Assembly: GCA_015501595.1 (NCBI GenBank) | Contig: JADNRX010000012.1 | Location: 310,001-374,000 of the forward strand | Direction of reading: 5' to 3' | DNA from: Hymenopellis radicata | Taxonomy: Eukaryota; Basidiomycota; Agaricomycetes; Agaricales; Physalacriaceae | Length of the DNA: 64,000 nucleotides | Part shown: positions 45,196 to 57,076 of the stretch, piece by piece | Numbering within the stretch: the first letter of the stretch is position 1 | Layout of the letters: every line of letters begins with the position of its first letter | Notes under the pieces: generated by a model | The model's database searches: none | What the model saw: the letters and a program-made list of their open reading frames with translations, nothing else | Told to the model about the DNA's origin: nothing | Made by a program: the position numbers and the translations under genes

Positions 45196-45202
45196 TGACT
45201 CA
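45196..45202. promoter_or_regulatory. Cpc1/Gcn4-type site upstream of ARG8
   Basis: Perfect TGACTCA palindromic core, 56 bp before the ARG8 start codon. Gcn4/Cpc1 bZIP proteins bind this site to induce amino-acid biosynthesis genes, arginine genes among them. The position fits general amino-acid control; binding is inferred. Confidence 0.6.
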
Positions 45203-45257
45203 CTTTGATCCGACGTGGCAACATCTCTTTTCCCGCCTTCATTCCCTCTTGCATAAA

Positions 45258-46901
45258 ATGAGTCGAATATGCATAGCTCAGCGACACTTATCCCGTCAAG
45301 CACTTCCCAAAGGCGCTCGTACAATCTCTGTAGGCTATTGCTCCTAACTTATCCATTTTCTGATCCTTTAACCCTGTAGACCGCACCTTGCACCAAATAT
45401 AAAACCCCTACCCATCTCCCATCCTCCGAGGTAAACAACGAAGCCACATCGCAGACGCTTTCGTTGGCCTCAAAATACATTCTACCGGTCTATGCCCGCC
45501 CGGATCTTGTTCTAAGCCATGGCAAAGGGTCCTATGTTTGGGACACGGAGGGAAGGAAATACCTCGATTTCTCAGCTGGGATAGCCGTTAACGCGCTGGG
45601 TCACGCCGACGATGGTGTGGTAAAGGTTCGTGAGTATCTTCTCAAGACATGGGCAAGGACGGTATAATATTGTACAGACTATCTCCGAGAACGCGGGAAC
45701 GCTTTTACACTCTAGCAATGTGTATCACAACCAGTGGTCCCCGAAGCTAGCCGAACTGCTGGTCACTCTGACCAAGAAAGAAGGAGGTTTGGGCTTCGCT
45801 CCTGGAAATACATCGGCAGATGACGCCAAAGTCTTCTTCGCCAACTCGGGCACTGAAGCCAACGAAGGTGCTTTGAAAATAGCTCGAAAAGTGGGTAAGG
45901 ATAGGTGGGCAGCCAAAGAGCCGGGTCGATCATGGGATTCAAGCGAATGTTCAAAGACGCGTATCGCTTGCTTTGAAAGCGCGTTCCATGGACGCAGCAT
46001 GGAGCGTTGAGCGTGACGACCAACCCGAAATATCAGAAACCATTCGGACCTCTGTTGCCGGGGGTGGATGTGGGTCAGATCAATGACATGGCTGGTCTTT
46101 CGGGATTGGTTACGGAGGACACATGCGCAGTTATCGTTGAGCCCATCCAAGGAGAGGGTGGTATCAATGCCGCCAAGGTTGAATGGTTGCAGGCTTTACG
46201 GAAACGCTGTGACGAGGTCGGTGCTGTCCTGATATTTGACGAGATTCAGGTGAGCCGCGTTTCGCATGAGCGGCAGAGGAGCGTCAAAGATGTTGACTGC
46301 TTTTCTCAGTGTGGGCTATATAGAACGGGAAATCTATGGGCTCATTCCGCACTTCCGTCTGATTGCCATCCTGATGTTGTGACGATGGCCAAACCCTTAG
46401 CAAACGGGTATCCTATTGGGGCTGTTATGGTCAGGAACTCTGTCGCAGCTACGATGACAGCAGGTGAGGATGCTATGTGAATTTATCTCGCATACTGTGA
46501 TTGACCGAGTCCGATTTGTTACAGGTAGCCACGGTACAACCTTTGGCGGTTCACCGCTTGCGAGTGCCGTTGGCTTTTACGTGTTATCCCGTCTGTCAGA
46601 GCCTGCGTTCGTGGCACAACTGTCCAAGACTAGCGCGTATCTGAAAGGCCGACTTGAACGGCTGCCCAAATGGTTCCCAAACATTCTTGAGAGTGAGATT
46701 CGCGGACGAGGATTGATTATGGGTCTCGGTTTTAAAAACCACACAGACCCAGGTCGAGTGGTCCAGATGGCCAGAGAACGCGGTGTATTTGTCCTGACCG
46801 CAGGAAAGGATGCCGTGCGGTTGGTGCCCAGCCTGAATGTGGGGAGGGAGGAGGTAGATCTCGCTGTGGATGTACTGGAAAGTTGCCTGGGAGAGCTGTA
46901 G
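45258..46901 (+). CDS. ARG8: Acetylornithine aminotransferase, mitochondrial
   Basis: PLP enzyme that converts N-acetylglutamate semialdehyde to N-acetylornithine in mitochondrial arginine synthesis. Start [20 protein letters not shown] is a presequence. Core: [98 protein letters not shown] (Lys in AKPLANG binds PLP), [16 protein letters not shown] and [10 protein letters not shown]. At 46001-46002 the coding strand reads ATGGAGCG where the family needs ATGGGAGCG (M-G-A-L-S-V-T), so one G is missing and the frame breaks between HGRSM and [11 protein letters not shown] Gcn4-type site lies upstream. Confidence 0.92.
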
Positions 46902-47103
46902 ATCTATCTCTATATCAATAGTGTTCAATCCAGGCTTTGACATTTTGAATGGTATACGGGGAATCAAACCACCGCATCGGCGCTCGGTGTCAGGATCTGC
47001 CTATTATAGACGACGAATCAAATCTATCCAATTGGCTGATCGGGGACCCCTGCCAGAATAAATATGGAGAGATCGCACTGTGTCAAATTTCCTTATTCCC
47101 GCC

Positions 47104-49368
47104 ATGAACAATCTCGCCTCTCTTGCGCGATTCAAAACGTCCTGCCCGTTCCTCGGACGCACCAAGCAGTCTACGCTGCGCACACTATGCACGGCGACGT
47201 CGCCGCGTTATCCCTCGCTCTCCAAGCTAACCGAGAAGGCTACCCGATGCCCCGTTATGGGGCCCGCCCTCTCCACCCGTTCCAAGGAGCTCGTAGCCGG
47301 CTATGCCAGTGTTGCCGGCAACGTTGACGTCGAGCAGATCCACAAGGAGCAGGGAGTGCAAATTCCCGCTGGAGCCTCCATCGAAATGTGCCCCCATGCT
47401 TCTGCTGCTCGGGCCGCTGCCCGACGTGCTGAGGAACTTGCTGCTGCCGCCAAAAAAGCGGACAAGGCCAAAGCTGGAGGCTGCCCATTCCACAAGGCTA
47501 CCGCAGCAGAGTCTTCCAAGATAGCTGCGGCTCAGCCTGCTCCGGTTGCATCATCCAAGCCCGCTCACCCCGGTGCATTCGACTACGAAAAGTTCTTCGT
47601 CGAAGAACTCGACAAGAAGCACCAGGACAAGTCCTATCGCTACTTCAATAACATTAATCGTCTTGCGCACAAGTTCCCCGTTGCGCACACGCAGGAAGTC
47701 GAAGACGAGGTGCAGGTCTGGTGTTCCAACGACTATTTGGGGATGGGGAACAACCCAGTTGTCCTCGAGACCATGCAGTAGGTAACCACCTGCGTCTTCG
47801 TGTCTTAATTGCTGACGTGTTTTTCCAAGTCGTACTCTGGACAAGTACGGTCACGGCGCGGGTGGAACTCGCAATATTGCAGGCAATGGCGCCCTGCATC
47901 TAGGCCTTGAGCAAGAGTTGGCCAGTCTACACCGCAAACCAGCAGCTCTCGTGTTCTCATCGTGCTACGTAGCCAACGATGCGACTCTATCCACCCTCGG
48001 GTCCAAACTTCCGGGCTGTATCATCTTTTCTGACAGGATGAACCATGCTTCGATGATCCAAGGCATGCGCCATTCCGGTGCTAAGAAGGTCATCTTTGAT
48101 CACAATGACATGGTGGACCTGGAGAACAAGTTGAAGCAGTATCCCAAGGAAACGCCCAAGATCATCGCGTTCGAGAGTGTTTACTCGATGTGTGGCAGCA
48201 TTGGACCTATTGAGGCGATTTGTGACTTGGCAGAGAAATATGGCGCAATTACTTTCTTGGACGAAGTACGCGGACTTGCATTCGTCTTCTAGCCTGGAAC
48301 TAACCGCCAGTAGGTTCATGCCGTTGGCTTGTATGGACCCCGTGGCGCCGGCGTCGCTGAACATCTCGACTACGACCTTCACAAGGCTGCCGGTAACAGT
48401 CCTGACCCCATCCCAGGCACCGTCATGGATCGCATCGACATCATAACCGGTCAGTTCTTTCAAATTCGGGCTGAATTTCAAGACCAACCTTGATTTTCAG
48501 GTACCCTTGGGAAAGCTTATGGCGCTGTTGGAGGTTATATCGCTGGGTCTGACGACTTTGTGGATATGATTCGGTCCTATGCTCCTGGCTTCATTTTCAC
48601 GACGTCCCTTCCACCCGCGACAGTCGCCGGCGCTCAAGCTAGTGTTGCCTACCAGAAGGAGTACGTCGGTGACCGTCAACTCAAACAGGTCAACGTCCGC
48701 GAAGTCAAACGCCGGTTCGCTGAGATCGACATTCCTGTTGTGTAAGTACAATTCTGCCACTGTAGCTGCATGACTTAACTTTTCGTAGACCCGGCACTTC
48801 TCATATTGTCCCTGTTTTCGTCGGCGACGCCGCTTTGGCAAAGGAGGCATCCGACAAACTTCTCATGGAGCATGACATCTACGTTCAGTCCATCAACTAC
48901 CCGACTGTCGCCCGTGGCGAGGAACGGCTCCGAATTACGGTTACACCTCGGCACACACTTGAGCAAATGGATATACTCGTTCGCGCCGTCGACCAGATCT
49001 TCACGGAACTCAACATCAAACGTCTAAGCGATTGGAAGGCTATTGGCGGTCGTGCAGGCGTTGGCTCTCCTGGTGCTGAGGATGGTTTGGAGCCCATGTG
49101 GAATGACGAGCAACTCGGCTATCTCGACGGGACTACGCCCCAGACATTGAGAGAAAAGGAGAAAGTTGTGGTTGATCCCAGAGGCGTTGTCGCTGCCCGG
49201 AGCCGGTTCGATAGGCTTTTGGGCTCTATGATGGGACCTCTCCAAGCACATCGCCCCGTCGTCTCCGCCAACTTGTTGAAGATGAAGTCGGGCGCTACCC
49301 CTTCGATGGTTATGCAGGCGGGCGAGAGTCAGATCCCCATGCCTACCCTTGTCTCCGCTGCTGCTTAA
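47104..49368 (+). CDS. HEM1: 5-aminolevulinate synthase, mitochondrial
   Basis: First enzyme of heme synthesis: glycine plus succinyl-CoA to 5-aminolevulinate, PLP-dependent, mitochondrial matrix. Start [20 protein letters not shown]. The N-terminal 140 residues hold four Cys-Pro heme-regulatory-type motifs (C14, C49, C96, C127). Catalytic core: [99 protein letters not shown] and the PLP-lysine site [22 protein letters not shown]-terminal extension of about 110 residues follows the aminotransferase fold. Four or five introns. It lies 202 bp after ARG8, same strand; no functional link is implied. Confidence 0.95.
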
Positions 49369-50257
49369 TCCTGTCGCGTAGAGGATTCTCCTTCGTTTGT
49401 TTAGGTTTTCGTTTGAGTACGTGTCATGGTTGTCGTATGTTGTGTTGTTACAAAGGTGTTGTGCTGTTCTATGTTTCCAGACGGGTGTTACTAAGGTCTC
49501 AGAGTGGTAACAGTCCAATTCTCATTAATCGCTATTGGTTCTACTTGAGCGTGGAAACAAAGTGTTCGTTGTCCTTGTGAACGTGGTTGGAAGGGCGGTA
49601 GCTTGATATGTGCGAGAGACAAAATCTGGGTCTCTTCATTTGGTCTGCCTCTAGAGTCCAGATGTTCGAAGCTTAAAGAAGGAGACGAGACGTAAGTTAA
49701 ACACTTCGCGAAGTCGTTTGCGTAACGTTTGGAGCTTAAATATTCCTGTTCGTCCCATCGTTGGGGAGGTCGTAAGTCATTCGGACGTTGGACCTATCCG
49801 ATGAACTGTGTGCGCTTGTTGGCGCTACTTGTCTGATTAAGCATGGCACTTGTGGCGTACTCTTCACTTAACGTGCCTCATCTATATACCCTTAAGCTTT
49901 ATGGGGCCTTTCCATGATAAGTATATTCTCTACACGTTGATTTATATACAAGTACACGACGACGTCGAAATAGAGGTTGGAGTTCACGGAGGGGAGAATG
50001 ACGTCAAGGCGGAACCATCCGAAGGCTGATGAATGATATAGTCGAGTGATTTTATCAGGCTATCATTCCGACCACCAAATAGCAGTTCACGGTGTGCGTT
50101 GGAAGCCAGGCAGACGACCCGTTCAGCTTGGATTATCGTGTTCTGTTGACCGTTTTGTTTACCTTTTCTTTCCTCCTTTTCCTCACGACAATCCGCTCTT
50201 TTCGCTGCGGGCTCCACTTCGTACAGTTCTCGTACGAATATCCCCCATTCCGCCTCG
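49369..50257. other. Intergenic, HEM1 3' UTR and YPD1 promoter
   Basis: About 890 bp without recognisable coding. A pyrimidine tract at about 50155-50190 (TTTTGTTTACCTTTTCTTTC) lies about 80 bp before the YPD1 start, a common fungal promoter feature. A minus-strand frame overlapping YPD1 is antisense to it and was discounted. Confidence 0.5.
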
Positions 50258-51058
50258 ATGTCGCGGACAGAGACAGCGTCTACCTCTGAGCAGACATCCC
50301 TGCCGCCACCATCAACTGCTGCCACCAATTCGATATCTTCTCCTGCTCCCTCCTCTGCTTTGAACGATGTACCCGTACCAATCTCGGCATCGGACGCTGC
50401 ACCCGCACCAAAGCCAGCATCGGACGCTGTCACACTGCAGAGCAGTAACGACTCTGACGCAACGCTGCGAGCAACGCAGCCGCCAGCTGATGCAGCCGAT
50501 GAGGAGACACCCACAGTGGGCCTCAGTCCCATCCATTCCATCGTGTCGTTGTCTCATATCACCTTTGTAGGCCCCGTCATCGTCAGCGACAATCGACATG
50601 GAACAGTTCAACCAAATACTCGACTTGGACGGCGAGGACCCCGAGTGCGAGTTCTCCGCCTCAATGGTCGGCGCATACTTTGATCAGGCCACCAACACAT
50701 TCAAGGAGATGGAGGAGGCTCTGTACGCCCATCTGCCTCTCATCCAAGCCTTCACAAAGTTCTCATTCATTATAGCACAGCCAAGAACCTTGCAAAACTG
50801 TCCGAACTGGGGCATTTCTTGAAAGGCTCTTCCGCGCAGCTCGGCGTCTCGCGCGTCCAGGTCTCATGCGAGAAAATCCAGCATTATGGACAACTAAAGG
50901 ACCAGGAGAAGAATATTGACCTCACTGATGACGAGGCCCTAGACAAGATCGGCGCCCTGATGGACACTGTCAAGTTTGAGTACGACACCGCAGAGGAATG
51001 GTTGAAAGACTATTTCAAGCAAAAGGGTGTCGTCGTGCTTGTCGGGGAGGCAGATTAA
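50258..51058 (+). CDS. YPD1: Histidine phosphotransfer protein Ypd1
   Basis: Relays phosphate between hybrid histidine kinases and response regulators (HOG/Skn7 pathways). The HPt domain reads FNQILDLDGEDPECEFSASM, VGAYFDQATNTFKEMEEAL, and (after an intron) TAKNLAKLSELGHFLKGSSA with the phosphoacceptor His in GHFLKGSSAQLGV. It ends YDTAEEWLKDYFKQKGVVVL. The frame begins MSRTETASTSEQTSLPPPST and adds about 100 Ser/Pro/Ala-rich residues before the HPt domain. Those residues join it through a 40-nt intron (GTAGGC...AACAG). Alternatively translation begins at MEQFNQILDL near 50599, which would give a typical-length Ypd1. Confidence 0.88.
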
Positions 51059-51515
51059 AGCGAAAAGCACATCTACTTACTAAGGAGAAGGATATGCTTA
51101 CTTGTACCACACTGCGCACGATATCGCGGTCCTCATTTTCGCCAATGACCAGCAATTATGTTGATCGCGTTTTCAGGGACAGACGAAAGGCTCACCCATT
51201 CTGTTCTTTCTTTTCTTCTGCTGCTTTCGTGTACTTTACTCATCATAATGCCGCATATTTATCTGTACTTGTGTACCTTACATGCCACACAGAAGCCTTT
51301 AGATCCGAATTTCAAAGCCCAGACTATAGAGACACCAGGTATAATTAGACGCGTAGTGCGTGGCTCGAGACGCCCATTCGGGGAATACACGTCCAGACTA
51401 CTGAACAGGCCAACCAGATCATGACAGCGGCAAACCTTGAACAAATGATGAGACGAAAAGGATCAATAAAGTGTCAGATAACTGTACATGTCGTCGCACT
51501 ATAATACACAAAATC
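51059..51515. other. Intergenic, convergent YPD1 / CWF21
   Basis: 3' flanks of two convergent genes. No repeat, RNA gene or coding sequence seen. Confidence 0.5.
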
Positions 51516-52721
51516 CTAATCCTTGCTACTTGTTGACGACTGTGTGCTCACAGACATGGACGAGCCAGTTGATGCGGAACGGTCACGACCGCGTCTGGGG
51601 CGTTCATCAGAATAATCCCTCCTTCTGCCTCTGTCATCCGGAGATTCCCTCCTTCCAAGACGGGGAGGTGGAGAAATTGAACGCGACGGAGATCTGCGCC
51701 TGCGCCTTGGCGGAGACGTATGACGCGGTGTAGGGACAGGAGAACGGCGCGAAGGAGGTTCTGGTGTCAGGGAACGACGGCGGCGAGGTGGAGAATCATC
51801 CATAGAAGGTGAGCGACGGCGGCGAGGCGGCGAATCATCCATAGAAGGCGAACTGAGACGTCTCCTGCGTGGAGGCGGTGAACGCGAGTCGCGACGAGGT
51901 GGAGAGTCACGGCCACCACGTCTAGCTGGCGGAGAGGTACGTCTCGGTGGACTGCGACTACGACTGCGTCGTCTGTGAGATGGAACTGGCGGTGGCGGCA
52001 TGCGTCCGCTCTCCTCACGCTCGCGACGGATACGGTCTTCTTCACGGCGGCGGAGACGATCCTTTTCTCGTTTGTCGGCCTCCCATTTGGCCTTTTGCTC
52101 TGTCATCCGAGCACGATCCTCGTCTCGTTTACGATCCCGCTCTTCCCGTTCGACTTGTCGCTTGAGTTTCAACTCTTCCTGCTTTTCACGGTCAAAGGCC
52201 TCTCCTTCAACATAGGTGTTGCGAGTGCCCAACGCTCGTGCCATTCTGTCGAGCTCTGTCTTTTTTGCTGCAGCCATTCCGTGTGTGTCTGAGGCTTTCA
52301 GTTTGCCTGTTGGCGCCATACGGGAGAGATTGGCAAGCAGTTTTTCGCGGAGCTCTTGCACTTTTTCTTCAATTTCAGCCTCGGGAATCCTACAAGAAAA
52401 TATAAGCATTCGGCCAATGATCATGTTGAAATTGTACGCACTCATCGTCCTCAAGCTGCAGCTGTAGCTTAAGACATTCAACTTCGACCTTTCTTTTCCT
52501 TTCATGCTCGAGAATGCCCTCGTCCGGCTCGCGGTGTTTGGGCGGTGCTACTGACCACGCATCCTCGCGGTCTTGAGCGGGATTATGCGTACGCAAAGTC
52601 GACAAATTACGGACGACATAGCCATTAGTCCCACTGCAATTCCGAGTCGGTTAAATATGTCAGATACACGGAAAGAATCGCACCTTCCGCGAGGAGTCGT
52701 CAGCCCGATGCCATTGTACAT
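51516..52721 (-). CDS. CWC21: Pre-mRNA splicing factor Cwf21/Cwc21 (SRRM2-like)
   Basis: Spliceosome protein near the catalytic centre, contacting Prp8 and Snu114. Start MYNGIGLTTPRG joins SGTNGYVVRNLSTLRTHNP, the diagnostic SRRM2/Cwc21 N-terminus. The cwf21 helix pair follows: ILEHERKRKVEVECLKLQLQ, AEIEEKVQELREKLLANLSR. Then a charged Glu/Arg helix (ELKLKRQVEREERDRKRDED) and an RS/PR domain rich in SPPRR (RRRSRSRSPPRR, SMDDSPPRRRR twice). The RS tail makes it closer to metazoan SRRM2 than to the short yeast Cwc21. Head-to-head with the hydrolase gene across 142 bp. Confidence 0.92.
51770..51870 (-). repeat. Short coding tandem repeat in the RS domain
   Basis: Two units encoding SMDDSPPRRRRSP, with the DNA GGCGAATCATCCATAGAAGG nearly repeated. 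It looks like a recent in-frame duplication in the low-complexity tail. Confidence 0.6.
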
Positions 52722-52863
52722 GATGGCGTTAAGGCAAGTTGCGTAAGCAGCCGACCGTCTTCGTCATTGTTCTTGATTGCCTCAAAAAGGAAGTCGATCA
52801 TGTAATGCTTTGTAGTCCACCACCACGTCGTCGCCTGCGAGACTGCTGTTTCGCTTTGCCAAC

Positions 52864-54341
52864 ATGAACGCCACCGCCTCTTCGTCCTCCATATCGCTGC
52901 CGTCTCTGCCTCCAGCGAACGATATTCCCTCGGCCTTTGCAGCGAGCATGAAGCAATGGTCAGTACCCATCTCTGGTACCCATCAAGTAACTTGAATGTT
53001 CATATCCATACAGGTGGGCAGCTGGCGAGAAACAGAGCGCGATAAGCGAAGAGCGTCTGCTAAGGTCCGCTTCAACCAGTCCATAACCAATCTGTGTAGT
53101 TGATTGCAATCGGCTAGACGGCTCCCGTTCTTCCGCAAGGACAAATCTGAACCTGTTGATGGTCCAGTTGTCGCTCACAGCTCTCGTGTCACTCTTTCCA
53201 ATCCCAAACACTATCTTAATACCTTCTCAATGAATGCAACATCTCCATCCCCAACAGCACCACCACCTGCTGTACTGCTTCATGGTTACGGCGCCGGTCT
53301 TGGATTCTATTTCCAAAACTTTCTACCTCTTGCCCAGTGGGCTGGCCGTCGTGGAAGCAGTGTCTACGCTCTTGACTGGCTAGGAATGGGGCGCTCTGCA
53401 CGCGTTCCATTCACCGTCAAAGCACCTCGGAAAGATGTTGCTGCTAGAGTCACCGAAGCAGAAGCGTTCTTCATTGATTCCCTAGAAGATTGGCGGCAGA
53501 AGATGGGTTTGGACAAGATGACGCTTGTTGGACATTCTCTCGGCGCGTACTTCAGCGTCGCTTATGCCCTGAAATACCCAACAAGAGTCAACAAGCTCAT
53601 ATTACTGTCTCCGGCTGGCGTGCCTCGAGGACCGGATGCTACTGTCCCCTCTAGAGAATTAGATCCCTCGGAGCACGGCTCAGGTGGAATAGCTGAAGCC
53701 GCCTCATCGAAACGAATAAGGGAGATTGAGGCTCAACAGAAGGCGGCCAAAGCGCAAGAGAGCCGATCGCGGAAGCTCTTCACCTATCTCTGGGAGGAGG
53801 GTTGGAGTCCGTTCCAGGTCGTTCGTTCGACAGTATTCTGGGGTCCATTGATTGTCGGCAAGGTGAGATTTTGCGTTCATGTTGTTTAACCTTGGTGCTA
53901 ACATCACATTGTTCAGTACTCGTCGCGTCGCTTCACCGGACTTACGGCTCAAGAAACTCGCGAGATGCATGACTACATACTCAATATCACGTTAGCTAAA
54001 GGCTCAGGCGAATACTGCATATCGCATATTCTTGCTCCTGGTGCTCATGCCAGGTTGCCTATGGTTGATCGTGTAGACGCGCTCAAGATTCCGGTGACTT
54101 TTGTCTGTAAGGCGTGTTCACCAGTTTACGGAGAATCTGTGCTTACTTTGATGCTGTAGATGGCGACCACGACTGGATGGATCCTGAAGGCGGTCAGGAT
54201 TCAGTAGAGCGCCTGCGGCAAGCTGGAAATGGCCAAGGTCGTATGTACATCGTGAACAACGCTGGTCACCATGTATACCTCGACAACCCAAAGCAGGTCA
54301 ACGATTTGTTGGTGAAGGAGCTTGATAGACAGCCTTTATAG
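52864..54341 (+). CDS. Alpha/beta hydrolase of the CGI-58/Cld1/Ict1 type
   Basis: Lipid-metabolising hydrolase/acyltransferase family (ABHD4/5, yeast Ict1, Cld1 cardiolipin lipase). Start MNATASSSSISLPSLPPAND; introns give WAAGEKQSAISEERLLRRLP and FFRKDKSEPVDGPVVAHSSR. Fold landmarks: PPAVLLHGYGAGLGFYFQNF (oxyanion HG), VYALDWLGMGRSAR, TLVGHSLGAYFSVAYALKYP (nucleophile Ser in GHSLG), VTFVYGDHDWMDPEGG (acid) and NNAGHHVYLDNPKQV (His). HHVYLD contains the H-x4-D acyltransferase motif of this family. A Lys/Glu-rich insertion (KRIREIEAQQKAAKAQESRS) lies in the lid. Substrate and organelle are not determinable; cardiolipin or phospholipid is likely. Confidence 0.88.
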
Positions 54342-54636
54342 ACCTTGTTTGTCTTTATTCCCCGAACTGTACTTTGAGTGCATGCATCTCTAATCATGTT
54401 GTGTATACCATTTTCTTTAACCAATGATACTAGATTGAAAAGAAATGCTATCGGTTGAAGATCGACTTTTTTTGCGCAAGCTGAAAGGTGGTACTTAGCT
54501 TCGGAGTGAATGCGGCGAAAAGGTCCGCATCAAGATGAAAGGTATTACGTAAGGACGGAAACCTACCTTGTTCACTGAATCTCGTGTGGCTAGCAGCAGA
54601 GAGGCGCCTTTTTATTATTCCGCGTGGCCGTTTTCC

Positions 54637-57076
54637 ATGAAATCTTTGGCGAAAAAGCGCACAGTGAGCGAGGCCAGCTACACACGTCCAAAGAAACAGA
54701 GGCGAACGGATTTCCTGCGCTCAGACGGCGAGCGAAGCAGTCCATCAGAGGAGGACGGCCTGCGTGCCCGCTGGACCGCGACATTATCAGGACTGTACGA
54801 GGTCGGAAAGGATACCGCGCTTTATTGGTTTGGTCGCAGTGCGTGCTTTCACTATTTTGTGGACCGGCTAACGTGTAGCTCGACATGCCCCAGCTCCAAA
54901 CGAAATGGCTCGCCGCAAAACGCCCAAACCATCGCAACAGTCGCCAAATAGCAGTGGTAGCAGATCCGACACGACGCTCGTCGAGCCGGCTGCAACGTGC
55001 AATGGACAGCCACCAGCGCAGAGCAGCAGTTCGATACGCGGTGTGGACGATGGCTTGCCAGCCTCTAGGCGCCACGAAAATATGTTTGGTTCCTCGATAG
55101 CAGGAGCCTCGACACCGCGACAAATGTCAGAACCGGTGTTCTTAACAAAGTCAGCGACGCCTACAGCCATGGCCTCACGCTCCATCTTTTCACCATCGCC
55201 TGCCTTGGGCACCTTTCGCGCACCAACGCGTACAAATTCACAACTCACCCTCGGATCATATCACAATTTCTCTGCCGTGACATCCTCTCCCAGCCCAAGC
55301 CGGCGAGACACACCCCTCCAGAGACCTCCACATCGCCGTAAAGGCTCAATGGGACCACCACCTCTTCCGCCTTTCCGGAATAGCCAGCCATTTCCCACTT
55401 TATCACCAGCCCCCTCCCTAGTCGCGCCTTCCCCCCGCGCTTCCTCCGAAATAGAACTAGCATCCCTCCGAAGATCTTCATCTGTAACTTCGTTTAGGTC
55501 TTCAAAACCTGAAAGTCGACCACATATCCTAGCTTCTCAGGTTTGCACTATTACTGGTGTATTCCGGGCACTCAAATCTTATCCTTTGTCTATAGCACCG
55601 GGCGCGTGTAGCGTCGGAACGAGAGAGTGATAAAAAGAAGATGCTTGATGAGTTGTTGGTGTTAGTGCAGAAACGAGGTATATTTCGTTCTTTGCATTTT
55701 TCTTATTCTCGCTCAATGTGCAGCAGGTTATACTTCAAATGCCAAGGACCTCGAAAGTTTCATCACCTACAAGAATCTCCTTGCGGCTAATACCGACCGA
55801 ACAGAGTTGGAGGCGTCCCGGACCCGACATATGTCTTGTAAGCCCGTGTCCGTACTTTAGTTCGTCATTTCTAAACTCGTCTTAGTGCTTTCCGACTTAG
55901 CGGCACCGATACGGCCATCCCGCATGCGGCGATATTCCGAACAAGTACGCGTTCCTATTTGCGATCTTACCACGTACCTTACAGTGCTCCAAGGCTACCA
56001 CAGAATTTGTCCGAAGGGCTCTGGATCATGCTCGCAAGACCTTCGATTCGTGCGTGTATTAGTTGACTTTACTCAATCGGCAACTTACAATGATTTAGTC
56101 CTCCACCTCTTAAACCCTTCCTTCCTACTCATGACCAGTTACGGTTGAGACTTCGTAGCAAGGACGAAGAAATCGATCAGCGTCTTCACGCACCAAAACG
56201 TAAACCCCTACCAGAAAGGCTTCCCGAAGCAGACGAATCCGAGGTCAAGGCATTGCTAAAACGCTCTGGTGTCATCGCAAAGTACGACCGAGAACAGGTT
56301 TCGTCCCAGGATATCCAGAGATTGCGGCCGGGGCAGTGGCTCAACGACGAGATCATAAACTTTTATGGTGCCTTGGTTATGGGTCGTGCCGAGAGCAGTA
56401 ATAAGGAGAATAATAAGAACAAGAGCAAGTTTCTCAATGTGCATTATTTCAGCACGTTCTTTTGGTCGAAGCTGGAGAAGGACGGGTACGAAAAGGCGCG
56501 ATTGGCGAAATGGACAAAAAAGGTACGAGGGCAAGGTCGATTACTACCAATCGTGCTGATAAATGCGTGGTAGTTCGACATATTCACGAAAGACGTGGTT
56601 GTTATACCCGTCAATCATAATAACATGCATTGGACCGGCGCTGCCATCAATTTCCGCCAGAAGCGTGTAGAGTCGTATGATAGTATGGATATATATCATA
56701 AGAATGTTTTCAAGGTATTCAGTTTGTTGACTCGCGCTCGACATTGGATTGACGGCTTTCCAGCATCTACGACTATATCTAGATGCGGAGCACAAGAACA
56801 AGAAGAAGGCTCCCTTCGATTTCACTGGGTGGGTGGATTATACATTAGAGGTGAGCTCATCCGATCCCTTCAGTGCTTGTCTCTCTGAAACGATCTCCCC
56901 AGGATACCCCACAGCAGGAGAATGGATACGACTGTGGCGTTTTTACGTGCCAGTTTTTGCAGGCGTTATCCCGTGGTGAAGAGTCCTTCAATTTTACACA
57001 GAAGGACATCCCGTATCTGCGGCGGCGGATGATATGGGAGGTTGCACATGCGCGTCTGAGGGACGACGACCCATAG
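54637..57076 (+). CDS. ULP1: Ulp1-type SUMO protease
   Basis: C48 cysteine protease that matures SUMO and removes it from targets. Start MKSLAKKRTVSEASYTRPKK is basic (nuclear-localisation-like). A long Ser/Pro-rich disordered region follows (SSPSPSRRDTPLQRPPHRRK, RSSSVTSFRSSKPES), then a helical linker. Catalytic domain: DREQVSSQDIQRLRPGQWLN, DEIINFYGALVMGR, NVHYFSTFFWSKLEKDGYEK, VVVIPVNHNNMHWTGAAINF (His in MHW), RVESYDSMD (Asp), and PQQENGYDCGVFTCQFLQAL (Gln and catalytic Cys in YDCG). The triad and oxyanion Gln are intact. Several introns, including inside the catalytic domain. Stop 57074-57076. Confidence 0.92.

Noticed and set aside
46001..46002. Programmed ribosomal frameshift in ARG8, URB1 and others
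   Set aside because: The sites share no slippery heptamer or stop-codon context, and both gain and loss occur. Sequencing indels explain them more simply.
49984..50541. Long minus-strand open frame antisense to YPD1
   Set aside because: Ala/Gly/Glu-rich mirror of the Ser/Pro/Ala codons of the plus-strand gene. No independent protein signature.
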